From the NCBI RefSeq assembly GCF_029168945.1, contig NC_083603.1, positions 35,065,396-35,129,395 of the forward strand: a stretch of DNA of 64,000 nucleotides, given 5' to 3'. The notes under the pieces are model-generated. The model saw only the letters and a list, made by a program, of their open reading frames with translations. It did not search any database and was not told where the DNA came from. Origin of the DNA: Cannabis sativa (Eukaryota; Streptophyta; Magnoliopsida; Rosales; Cannabaceae). How positions within the stretch are numbered: the first letter of the stretch is position 1; the number at the start of each line of letters is the position of its first letter. The translations under genes were made by a program, and so were the position numbers. Of the stretch, positions 1 through 10,740 are shown piece after piece.

Positions 1-463
1 TTTCGGACTGACCATCTGTCTGAGGATGGAATGCTGTACTAAATTTCAGCTTTGTACCCATTGCCCGTTGCAAACTTTGCCAAAATTTGGAGGTGAACTT
101 CGGATCCCTGTCCGAAACTATAGACTTCGGTACCCCGTGAAGTCTTACTATCTCTCTGACATACAGTTCTGCCAACTGATGCACTGAAAATGTTGTTCTA
201 ACCGGCAGAAAATGAGCAGGTTTCGTAAATCGGTCCACCACTACCCAGATGGAATCAAATAAACCCGTGGTCCTAGGTAACCCGACCACAAAATCCATCG
301 TAATATCCTCCCATTTCCATTCTGGTAGGGTTAGGGGTTGCAACAACCCTGCTGGTCTCTGATGTTCAGCCTTAATCTGCTGACAAGTGAGACATCTCGA
401 TACGAATTCTACCAAATTCTTCTTCATACCGTTCCACCAGAAGTACGGTTTCAAATCTTGGTA
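1..463 (-). pseudogene. Host chromovirus pol, integrase segment (partial, runs off window start)
   Basis: Minus-strand translation gives integrase of a Ty3/gypsy chromovirus: the end of the HHCC zinc region ([10 protein letters not shown]), then the catalytic core with MDF, SDRDPKF and the start of the [10 protein letters not shown] segment. No stop was noticed by eye. It matches the integrase of the two array copies (3683-5641 and 10741-13334) but has many substitutions, so it is an older relative. At 463 it breaks off within the motif TGGTA, and its exact continuation in pol is found at 17794. I therefore read 1-463 and 17794-21527 as one host element split by an insertion. The rest of its integrase, its chromodomain and its 3' LTR lie before the window. 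Confidence 0.85.
459..463. repeat. Target-site duplication TGGTA, left copy
   Basis: TGGTA occurs here and again at 17794-17798. Between the copies is a block that begins TGTAAC (the terminal bases of this family's LTR) and ends GGGCTTTACA (the other LTR terminus). Five-base duplications are standard for LTR-retrotransposon integration. Confidence 0.8.
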
Positions 464-1382
464 TGTAACTCTTTCCTCTTGGCGCTTCTGACCGCCTCGT
501 TATAACATTTAACGCTGAAGAGTTCCTAAAACCTTTCCCAGGTCATAGTGATAACGTCATGGATCTAAGACACCATGTCCCACCAGACCAAAGCGTCTTC
601 TTAAAACTGAAAAGTGGCACTCACCACTCTGTCGTTCCCGGTGACACCCATAAAGTTCAAGATCTTGGTGATCACCGTCAGCCACTGCTTGGCTTTCATC
701 ATGTCCGGACCTCCCAGGAAAACCGGAGGTGCCTGCTTCCGGAACCGCTCGTACAATGGTTCCAATCTATGGGCCGCCACCACTATCTCGGCCTGGGCAG
801 CAGGGGCAGGTGCCCCTGGAACTATGGGCACAGGAACTGCAGGAGCACCCTGCTGTCTCAACCTCTGAATCTCGAGATCTTGCTCTTCTATCCGGGCTTG
901 CATTTCCGCAAACCGTAACTTCCCAATTCTGGGCTTCCTGATTGACTTGGGCAGCCTGCGGCGAGTTAACATCACTCCAACCGCGAACCCTGCCCCTGGG
1001 ACCTCTACCTCGGCCCATAACACTTGAGGGGAACTGAGCTCCTCGACCTTGATCTGACCCGACTGAGATGCCCTGACTCCTAATATTTAGTCTGGCGTCC
1101 ATCTAGTCTGAACCGCCTCGAAATCCCGAGTTGGCACTCAGGTCACGATCATCGAGATCTTACTAATGCCGCTTAATTTGGAAATTAAAAACGAAACATG
1201 CGCCTATTCTACTATCAGGCTACTAACATGCTTCCTAACAGGCTTTTCTTTTTCATAACTGAATAAAATAAACTACTAAAGCAATAAAGGCTTACTGAAC
1301 CGTGAAACGAGCTAACTGCTGATGATGATTGTACATGTCGTGACGATCTTCGGAAGACAACCTGGCGACTCTGATACCAAAT
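464..1382 (-). pseudogene. Leftmost array unit: 6-nt LTR stub plus gag remnant
   Basis: The first six bases, TGTAAC, are all that is left of an LTR end. They are followed at once by gag sequence equivalent to 7518-8434 and 15 kb copies. The gag reads on the minus strand (for example LEPLYERFRKQAPPVFLGGPDMM). It shares with the other array units an in-frame TAG at 565-567, a TAA just upstream in gag, and a start codon changed from ATG to GTG. All pol sequence of this unit is missing. The join TGTAAC/tctttcc can be explained by a deletion between AAC bases present in both the LTR end and gag. Confidence 0.75.
1368..1379 (-). other. Primer-binding site, array unit 0
   Basis: On the minus strand this reads TGGTATCAGAGT, one base off the complement of the 3' end of plant initiator tRNA-Met (TGGTATCAGAGC). 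It lies 3 bases from the LTR boundary at 1383, the normal position for priming minus-strand DNA synthesis. Confidence 0.8.
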
Positions 1383-1927
1383 TGTAACACCCTAACTACC
1401 ATAGGCGTATTACGTGAGTTTTAAACATACTGTGCAGCTCGTTGCTAATCAACGAGGTTTATGGAAAAACGTGATTAATTAAAATTTTGCTTTTTAATTA
1501 AACTTATCAACAATATTACAAAAGACTCGGGATCCCGATTATAAAAATCACTTACAAAAAGATTTAACTGATTAACTGTTACAAAAATAAAAGTCGTCTA
1601 ACGACCAGTTACAAAAATCAGCCTCGCTGTCCCGATGATCGTACGCTCTAGGCCTAACCGCCCCGACATGTACAACCTCATAAGCTCGCTCACGGTCCAT
1701 CAGCTATAGCCTTGCCTTTACCTACACATGAACATAAACTGTGAGTCGACAGACTCAGTAAGAAAAGCATAATAATACTCATACATAATACTAACTGCCG
1801 TGTCCAACACGATACTGAGTCCCGCTACTGCCATGTCGAACATGGTACTGAGCCACTACTGCCATGTCCAACATGGTACTGAGTTCTGAACTTTCATAGG
1901 GACGGTACTATTGACACGTAACAACCT

Positions 1928-2153
1928 GATCGGTCGAACCGGTCATACTCATTCTTGGTCATACTCCGGCTGTCTGGACGTGTTACTATATCCTCCCGAT
2001 CGGTCGAACCGGTCATACTCCGCCGCTTGGTCATACTCCGGCTCGTACCGACGGATACGTCAATAGCACGGAACCACCAACCAAGTGTCGGCTGATCGGT
2101 CAAGCCGGTCATACTCCGCTTGGTCATACTCCGGCTGTCGTACCGACGTGACA
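1928..2153. repeat. LTR-internal minisatellite, LTR 1 copy
   Basis: Three imperfect units start at 1928, 1998 and 2093, each opening GATCGGTCRARCCGGTCATACTC and then repeating the shorter word GGTCATACTCC. The units differ in length (about 70-95 bp). The same array is in LTR 2, 3 and 4. Confidence 0.85.
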
Positions 2154-2480
2154 GGGTTGGATGGTTCGAAGCCAACATACAACTAATGTAATCTAATAGG
2201 CTTCCTACATGCTCGCTAAACATGTAATCTACATATGCATACTGTTATACTAATCTTACCTGGATTCCGAATTCAGGTGTGCCGGTCAACCTAACTGGAA
2301 CTGAAGCTGAGCGGCGGATTATAGGCTCCTAAACCATAAAAATCACAACGCTATAAGTGACACGCTAAATCACTTCCCGGGGACTAAAACTAGGAACTAA
2401 AAGTTTCCCTATCGATAAAAAGCATGGCAATACCCCTAAAAACATAAAAATGAGGAAAACTAGGGTCCCTGAATTTTCCC

Positions 2481-2573
2481 CAACCGGTAGACCGGTTGCC
2501 CAACCGGAATTCCGGTTCTGGAAAATTCAGAACCCTCATCCGGAATTCCGGATGCACAACCGGAATTCCGGTT
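2481..2573. repeat. Palindrome cluster in LTR 1
   Basis: Four adjacent dyads: CAACCGGTAGACCGGTTG, AACCGGAATTCCGGTT, ATCCGGAATTCCGGAT and a second AACCGGAATTCCGGTT. Each could form a cruciform or RNA hairpin. Retained in LTR 2 (9540-9630) and LTR 3 (16594-16687), mostly lost in LTR 4. Confidence 0.85.
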
Positions 2574-3682
2574 CCTCGCAGGCAGCAAACCCAAATTTTC
2601 ATAACTCGACCAATTCAACCCCAAATGGTTCCAAACTTTCCAGACCTGTTCTATACCTTCCCTAGAACATTTCTAAGGCCTCAAACTAACCCAGAAATCA
2701 CAGATTCAAAAATCACCATGTGAGCTCCAAGCTTCGAGTAAAAACTCAAACTTGGCTAAAGCTCACTCACAAGCCTCAAGCTAGCTTAGAATCACATAAT
2801 CAAGCATAGAAATACTGCAGAAATCAAAACCTAGCTCATGCAACAACTACAGCCACCAATTTCTCAATTTTTTCTTTGAAAACCACACTTTTGCATAAGA
2901 AAATTCTAGCATGCTCAACCTAGGAATCATACACCACAAGTAGCTTAATTAACATCTAAAAATCATGATTTAACCTCAGAAATCAATAATCAAACTCAGC
3001 AGCAACAACATTCAAATTAACATGCATTAACTCATTTTTTTATCAAAAATTCCAAGAAGACCAAGAAGAACAAGTAAGAGATACATACCACCATCAAGAG
3101 TTCCTAAAAAGTGATGAATCAAGCTTGAAAAACCCAGCCTTTGAATCCCCAATACCCAGCCGAAAAAGAGAGAGAGCTTTGAGTGTGTGAGTTTTGAAAT
3201 TTTATTTCTAATTTGACTAAGTGCTGAATTTTGTGAAAAAAAAGAATATAAGCCACAAATCATATTTTATTTCAGCCAACAAATTAAAATGAAATAACCA
3301 TTTGATCCATTTAATAAATCACATAAGACAAAACACTAATGGGGCAAAAAGACCATTTTGCCCCTCCACCATAAAACCACATAAATCAAACTAAAGGGGT
3401 ATTTTTGGGACATTCTAAATTCCCGGCCATTCCCGACATTCCCAATGTCTAAAACCCGTCCCCAAACTACTAACATACTAAGTTGTGATTTCTACTGAGC
3501 CAAACGCCGAGTTCCAAAATACCGGGCACCGGAAATGCAAAATATGCAACTACTGAATAACATAACCATGCATTTCTGAATTCCATAAATAACAGTAATA
3601 AATTATTTAAATAGCTATAAATAATTTCTTAATTAATCATAACCAACTAATAATTTCCAAATTAACTAAGCGGGCTTTACAA

Positions 3683-3697
3683 CTATCCCCCCCTTAA
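3683..3697 (-). other. Polypurine tract of array unit 1, overlapping the pol stop codon
   Basis: The minus strand reads TTTTAAGGGGGGGATAG, then one base, then the LTR. The G run encodes the last residues (RGG) of the pol frame and the TAG at 3683-3685 is its stop, so pol runs through the polypurine tract and ends one base from the LTR. Confidence 0.8.
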
Positions 3698-6600
3698 AAG
3701 GATTTCGTCCCCGAAATCTAATCTGAATAACTCTGGATATTGAGCTCTCATATTTGACTCTAGCTCCCAGGTGGCTTCTTCCACCTTACTGCTTCTCCAG
3801 AGAACCTTGACCAATGCTATGGTCTTATTCCGAAGGACTTTATCCTTTCTATCCAGGATCTGCACTGGTTGTTCCTCATATGACATGTCTGGCTGAAGCT
3901 GAAGACTCTCATAACTGAGTATATGAGAGGGGTCTGAAACGTATTTTCTCAACATTGAGACATGGAATACGTTGTGCACTGCTGATAGGGCTGGAGGCAA
4001 TGCTAACTGATATGCCACTTGACCTATCTTCTCGAGAATCTCGAAAGGTCCTGTAAATCTAGGGCATAACTTGCCTCTTTTCCCGAAACGTTTAATCCCC
4101 TTCATCGGAGATACCCGTAAAAACACATGGTCCCCTACTCGGAACTCAACATCTCTGCGTTTCGGATCTGCGTAACTCTTCTGTCTGCTCTGTGAGGCAA
4201 GCATTCTAGCTTTTATTTTCTCTATCGCCTCATTGGTCCGCTGAACTGACTCTGGACCTAGGTATTTCCTCTCCCCTGTCTCATCCCAGTGGATAGGGGA
4301 TCTACACTTCCTACCGTACAACAGTTCATAGGGAGCCATCCCTATCGTACTCTGATAACTGTTGTTGTACGAAAATTCTATCAACGGTAGATATTTACTC
4401 CATGAACCCTCAAAGTCCATAACACAGGCTCTCAACATATCCTCCAATATCTGAATTGTCCTTTCGGACTGACCATCTGTCTGAGGATGGAATGCTGTAC
4501 TGAATTTTAGCTTCGTACCCATCGCCCGTTGCAAACTTTGCCAAAATTTGGAGGTGAACTTCGGATCCCTGTCCGAAACTATAGACTTCGGTACCCCGTG
4601 AAGTCTCACTATCTCTCTGACGTACAGTTCTGCCAACTGATCCACTGAAAATGTTGTTCTAACCGGCAGAAAATGAGTAGATTTCGTAAATCGATCAACC
4701 ACTACCCAGATGGAATCATACATACCCGTGGTCCTAGGTAACCCGACCACAAAATCCATCGTAATATCCTCCCATTTCCATTCTGGTAGGGTTAGAGGCT
4801 GCAACAACCCTGCTGGTCTCTGATGTTCAGCCTTGATCTGCTGACAAGTGAGGCATCTCGATACGAATTCTACAAAATTCTTCTTCATACCGCTCCACCA
4901 GAAGTACGGTTTCAAATCTTGGTACATCTTGGTGGTGGCGGGATGCAGAGAATACGTGGTAGAATGAGCCTCCTCAAAGATCTCATTTCTAAGTTCCACA
5001 CTGTTCGGAACACAAACCCTGGCTTTATACAAAAGCATCCCACTATCTGACACTGAAAAGTCCTTGGCTTGACCAGCCAACACCTCATCTCGGATTTTCA
5101 CTAACTCCGGATCTGTCATCTGAGCGACTTTTATTCTTTCCAACAGATCAGATTGCAGCGTCAAGTTGTGAAGCTGACCTACCACAAACTCAATGCTGGA
5201 TCTAACCATATCCTCTTCTAGCTGAGGTGAGATCTGAACCATACTAGCTACTTGCCCGGGACCCTTTCTGCTCAGGGCATCGGCCACTACATTGGCTTTT
5301 CCGGGATGATAGAGGATCTCACAATCGTAATCTTTCACTAATTCTAACCAACGCCTTTGTCTCATGTTCAAATCTTTCTGAGTAAAGAAATACTTGAGAC
5401 TTTTATGGTCGATATAGATCTCACTCTTCTCCCCATAAAGGTAATGCCTCCAAATCTTCAGTGCAAAAACCACTGCGGCCAATTCTAAATCATGAGTTGG
5501 GTATCGCTGTTCATAATCCTTTAACTGACGGGAGGCATAAGCGATGACCCGATCGGCTTGCATCAATACACACCCCAAACCCTGTTTGGATGCGTCACAG
5601 TAGACTACGAACTTTTCCTTGTCCGAAGGCAAAGCTAGCACCGGAGCAAGATCAACCTCTGCTTCAGTTCCTGAAAGCTAGCTTCGCACTTATCTGACCA
5701 AATAAACCGCTGATTCTTCTTTGTAAGCTCGGTTAGGGGCATTGATATCTTGGAGAACCCCTCCACGAACCTACGGTAGTACCCAGTTAATCCCAAGAAG
5801 CTTCTGATCCATGTCATTGTCTTCGGTCTCGGCCAATCCCTGACCGATTCAATCTTCCCGGGATCCACCTTGATCCCATCTCTACTCACAATGTGCCCTA
5901 GGAAAGACACCTGAGGTAGCCAGAACTCACATTTCTTGAACTTGGCATAAAATTTATGTTCTCGAAGTCGTTGCAGTACCATCTGAAGATGTAACTCATG
6001 CTCCTCTTCTGATTGAGAGTGCACGAGGATGTCGTCGATAAACACAATCACACAGATATCAAGGAAATTCTTGAATACTCTATTCATCAGGTTCATGAAT
6101 GCCGCAGGAGCATTGGTTAGTCCGAATGACATAACCAGAAATTCGTATTGTCCATACCTAGTGCGGAAAGCCGTCTTTGGAATGTCCTCCTCTCGGATTC
6201 TCAACATGATGATAACCCGAATGGAGATCAATCTTAGAAAAGACCGTCTTCCCCTAAAGCTGATCGAACAAGTCATCGATCCTAGGTAATGGATATTTAT
6301 TCTTCACCGTCAGCTTGTTCAACTCCCTGTATTCGATGCACATCCTCATAGATCCATCCTTCTTCTTGACGAACAAAACCGGGGCTCCCCAGGGTGACAC
6401 ACTGGGCCGAAAGAACCCTATGTCAAGCAACCCTTGGAGTTGAATCTTTAATTCCTTAAGTTCGGCTGGAGCCATCCTATACGGGGCTTTGGAAACCGGT
6501 TCCACCCCTGGTGCCAAGTCAATTACAAAATCAATCTCCCGCTGAGGTGGTAACCCTGGAAGTTCTTCGGGAAAAACATCCAAAAATTCCCGAACTACTC

Positions 6601-7048
6601 TGATGTCCTCTGGCCGAATGGTATCTGGCCGAGTGGTGTCCACCACCACGGCCAGAAACCCTAAGCAACCGTCGCACAACAATTCTCTCGCTGACATAGC
6701 CGAGATCACCGGGATCCGAGATCCCTGAACCGAACCAACAAATACAAATGGTTCTTCACTTTCCGGTTGGAAGATCACCATCTTCCTTTTATAATCAATG
6801 CTCGCTGAATATTTAGATAGGAAATCCATTCCTAAAATAATATCGAATTCGACTAAACTCATCTCTACCAGATCAGCACTTAACACTCTACCATCTATCC
6901 TGATCGGTCTAGGCCTAATCCACCTATTGGAGATAACCAATCCTCCGCCAGGTAATAGGGTTCCAAACCCTGATTCATATCTATCATACAGTCTTTCCAA
7001 TTTTCTAAAGACTTTGGTTGCGACATAAGACATTCTTGACCTAAACAC
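3683..7048 (-). pseudogene. Chromovirus pol, array unit 1 (broken)
   Basis: Reading on the minus strand: a protease remnant and RT N-terminus (7048 to 6254; [24 protein letters not shown]), RT palm with FIDD (6276 to 5635), then RNase H, integrase and chromodomain in one long frame (5641 to 3683, 652 codons). In that frame RNase H covers about 1-125 ([14 protein letters not shown]), the integrase HHCC about 235-275, the DDE core about 290-405 ([20 protein letters not shown]), and a chromodomain about 600-640 ([14 protein letters not shown]), which marks the Tekay/Del chromovirus group. Breaks are a base inserted near 6206, a TAG near 6256, a 1-base deletion near 5645, and a roughly 206-bp deletion at about 7030 that removes the protease DSG motif and the gag CCHC knuckle. 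Confidence 0.9.
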
Positions 7049-8189
7049 TCACCCGGAGGATGCCTCTTACTAATGAGACACTCCATTAGGAATAACGGGT
7101 CTCAACACTAGCCTGACGACTGTCTTGATTCTGGTTCCCTCGGAACCTCTTGTTCTGCCTCGAGCCACCGGATGCAGTGGATGATTTTCTCCTCCAGTCC
7201 ATGGCCGAACCACTACCTCCCCTGCTGAAACCTGACGCAGAAGGGGTAGGAGCCCCGCCACATTCCGAAGTCCTAACTGATTCCACATACATCTAGTTGC
7301 GCCCTCAGCTCACCATGCTTTCTTCGCCATCTCAGCTTAGATGGTCTTATCGTCGGTAGTGATCATAAGGTCATACTTGATCTTCACCTTAAGTCCATCG
7401 AGATATTTTCTTTCTTACTGAAATCGGTTGGCGCAAATCCCGAGGCTAACCTTGCCAACCGGCTGAACTGAGTAATATATTCCGTCATGCTCATATTCTC
7501 TCGCTGGGTCAGGTGGGCGAACTCTTTCCTCTTGGCGCTTCTGACCGCCTCGTTATAACATTTAACGCTGAAGAGTTCCTAAAACCTTTCCCAGGTCATA
7601 GTGATAACGTCATGGATCTAAGACACCATGTCCCACCAGACCAAAGCGTCTTCTTAAAACTGAAAAGTGGCACTCACCACTGTGTCGTTCCCGGTGACAC
7701 CCATAAAGTTCAAGATCTTGGTGATCACCGTCAGCCACTGCTCGGCTTTCATGATGTCCAGACCTCCCAGGAAAACCGGAGGTGCCTGCTTCCGGAACCG
7801 CTCGTACAATGGTTCCAATCTATGGGCCGCCACCACTATCTCGGTCTGGGCAGCAGGGGCAGGTGCCCCTGGAACTATGGGCACAGAACCGCAGAGCACC
7901 CCGCCGTCTCAACCTCTCGAATCTCGAGATCTTGCTCTTCTATCCGGGCTTGCATTTCCGCAAACCGTAACTTCCCAATTCTGGGCTTCCTGATTGACTT
8001 GGGCAGCCTGCGGCGAGTTAACATCACTCCAACCGCGAACCCTGCCCCTGGGACCTCTACCTCGGCCCATAACACTTGAGGGGAACTGAGCTCCTCGACC
8101 TTGATCTGACCCGACTGAGATGCCCTGACTCCTAATATTTCGTCTGGCGTCCATCTAGTCTGAACCGCCTCGAAATCCCGAGTTGGCAC
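7049..8189 (-). pseudogene. Chromovirus gag, array unit 1 (broken)
   Basis: Gag is recognised by comparison with the host copy at 20577-21281: the proline/alanine-rich stretch (VPIVPGAPAPAAQ) and the core LEPLYERFRKQAPPVFLGG. The start codon is GTG where the host copy has ATG (8187-8189). There is a TAG at 7618-7620, a TAA about 35 bp further along the map, and frame breaks throughout. The CCHC zinc knuckle is deleted. Confidence 0.8.
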
Positions 8190-8418
8190 TCAGGTCACGA
8201 TCATCGAGATCTTACTAATGCCGCTTAATTTGGAAATTAAAAACGAAACATGCGCCTATTCTACTATCAGGCTACTAACATGCTTCCTAACAGGCTTTTC
8301 TTTTTCATAACTGAATAAAATAAACTACTAAAGCAATAAAGGCTTACTGAACCGTGAAACGAGCTAACTGCTGATGATGATTGTACATGTCGTGACGATC
8401 TTCGGAAGACAACCTGGC

Positions 8419-8430
8419 GGCTCTGATTCC
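8419..8430 (-). other. Primer-binding site, array unit 1 (mutated)
   Basis: The minus strand reads TGGAATCAGAGC, one mismatch to the initiator tRNA-Met complement, next to the LTR boundary at 8435. Confidence 0.75.
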
Positions 8431-8434
8431 AAAT

Positions 8435-10739
8435 TGTAACACCCTAACTACCATAGGCGTATTACGTGAGTTTTAAACATACTGTGCAGCTCGTTGCTAA
8501 TCAACGAGGTTTATGGAAAAACGTGATTAATTAAAATTTTGCTTTTTAATTAAACTTATCAACAATATTACAAAAGACTCGGGATCCCGATTATAAAAAT
8601 CATTTACAAAAAGATTTAACTGATTAACTGTTACAAAAATAAAAGTCGTCTAACGACCAGTTACAAAAATCAGCCTCGCTGTCCCGATGATCGTACGCTC
8701 CAGGCCTAACCGCCCCGACATGTACAACCTCATAAGCTCGCTCACGGTCCTTCAGCTATAGCCTTGCCTTTACCTACACATGAACATAAACTGTGAGTCG
8801 ACAGACTCAGTAAGAAAAGCATAATAATACTCATACATAATACTAACTGTCGTGTCCAACACGATACTGAGTCCCGCTACTGCCATGTCCAACATGGTAC
8901 TGAGCCACTACTGCCATGTCCAACATGGTACTGAGTTCTGAACGTTCATAGGGACGGTACTATTGACACGTAACAACCTGATCGGTCGAACTGGTCATAC
9001 TCCGGCTGCTGGTCATACTCCAGCCTGTACCGACGTGTTACTATATCCTCCTGATCGGTCGAACCGGTCATACTCCGGCTACTGGTCATACTCCAGCCTG
9101 TACCGCCGGGATACGTCAATAGCACGGAACCACCAACCAAGTGTCAGCCTGATCGGTCAAACCGGTCATACTCCGGCTGCTGGTCATACTCCACTCGTAC
9201 CGACGTGACGGGGTTGGATGGTTCGAAGCCAACATACAACTACTGTAATCTAATAGGCTTCCTACATGCTCGCTAAACATGTAATCTACATATGCATACC
9301 GTTATACTAATCTTACCTCGGATTCCGAATTCGGGTGTCTTAGGCCAACCCGACCGGAACCGAAGCTGAGCGGCGGATTATAGGCTCCTAAACCATAAAA
9401 ATCACAACGCTATAAGTGACACGCTAAATCACTTCCCGGGGACTAAAACTAGGAACTAAAAGTTTCCCTATCGATAAAAAGCATGGCAATACCCCTAAAA
9501 ACATAAAAATGAGGAAAACTAGGGTCCCTGAATTTTCCCCAACCGGTAGACCGGTTGCCCAACCGGAATTCCGGTTCGGAAAATTCGAACCCTCATCCGA
9601 ATTCCGGATGCACAACCGGAATTCCGGTTCCTCGCGAGCAAGAAACCCAAATTTTCATAACTCGACCAATTCAACCCCAAATGGTTCCAAACTTTCCGGA
9701 CACTGTTCTATACCTTCCACTAGAACATTTCTAAGGCCTCAAACTAACCCGGAAATCACAGATTCAAAAATCACCATGTGAGCTCCAAGCTTCGAGTAAA
9801 AACTCAAACTTGGCTAAAGCTCACTCACAAGCCTCAAGCTAGCTTAGAATCACATAATCAAGCATAGAAATACTGCAGAAATCAAAACCTAGCTCATGCA
9901 ACAACTACAGCCACCAATTTCTCAATTTTTTCTTTGAAAACCACACTTTTGCATAAGAAAATTCTAGCATGCTCAACCTAGGAATCATACACCACAAGTA
10001 GCTTAATTAACATCTAAAAATCATGATTTAACCTCAGAAATCAATAATCAAACTCAGCAGCAACAACATTCAAATTAACATGCATTAACTCATTTTTTTA
10101 TCAAAAATTCCAAGAAGACCAAGAAGAACAAGTAAGAGATACATACCACCATCAAGAGTTCCTAAAAAGTGATGAATCAAGCTTGAAAAACCCAGCCTTT
10201 GAATCCCCAATACCCAGCCGAAAAAGAGAGAGAGCTTTGAGTGTGTGAGTTTTGAAATTTTATTTCTAATTTGACTAAGTGCTGAATTTTGTGAAAAAAA
10301 AGAATATAAGCCACAAATCATATTTTATTTCAGCCAACAAATTAAAATGAAATAACCATTTGATCCATTTAATAAATCACATAAGACAAAACACTAATGG
10401 GGCAAAAAGACCATTTTGCCCCTCCACCATAAAACCACATAAATCAAACTAAAGGGGTATTTTTGGGACATTCTAAATTCCCGGCCATTCCCGACATTCC
10501 CAATGTCTAAAACCCGTCCCCAAACTACTAACATACTAAGTTGTGATTTCTACTGAGCCAAACGCCGAGTTCCAAAATACCGGGCACCGGAAATGCAAAA
10601 TATGCAACTACTGAATAACATAACCATGCATTTCTGAATTCCATAAATAACAGTAATAAATTATTTAAATAGCTATAAATAATTTCTTAATTAATCATAA
10701 CCAACTAATAATTTCCAAATTAACTAAGCGGGCTTTACA
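8435..10739 (-). repeat. Chromovirus LTR 2 (2305 bp)
   Basis: Same termini as LTR 1 (TGTAAAGCCC to GGGTGTTACA, minus strand) and near-identical along its length. It is shared between array units 1 and 2: it serves as 5' LTR of the left unit and 3' LTR of the right unit. No target-site duplication separates the units, which shows the array grew by recombination. The minisatellite units start at 8980, 9053 and 9151; the palindrome cluster is at 9540-9630. Confidence 0.93.
8980..9211. repeat. LTR-internal minisatellite, LTR 2 copy
   Basis: Three units start at 8980, 9053 and 9151. They have a cleaner form than in LTR 1, with CCGGCTGCTGGTCATACTCC within units. Confidence 0.85.
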
Positions 10740-10740
10740 A

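Larger units (their letters stand above)
1383..3681 (-). repeat. Chromovirus LTR 1 (2299 bp)
   Basis: On the minus strand it begins TGTAAAGCCC and ends GGGTGTTACA, with primer site outside one end and polypurine tract outside the other. It is near-identical to LTR 2 (8435-10739) and LTR 3 (15493-17793). It holds short palindromic repeats with the core CATGTCCAACATG (about 1797-1885), a three-unit minisatellite (1928-2153) and a palindrome cluster (2481-2573). A purine-run leader (about 3150-3200) lies downstream of a minus-strand TATA-like CTTATATTC near 3244-3252, which may be the U3 promoter; that last point is inference. Confidence 0.93.

Noticed and set aside
1928..2153. Repeats in the LTR as a CRISPR-like array
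   Set aside because: Units vary in length and sequence with no regular spacers, the repeats sit inside plant LTRs, and there are no cas genes.
3027..3263. 78-codon minus-strand ORF repeated identically at 10085-10321 and almost identically at 17139-17375
   Set aside because: It lies in the LTRs and is kept only because the LTRs are near-identical; LTR 4 does not keep it and the composition is not protein-like.
7513..8079. 188-codon plus-strand ORF (repeated at 14571-15137)
   Set aside because: Opposite-strand shadow of gag; its codons follow the gag frame on the minus strand.
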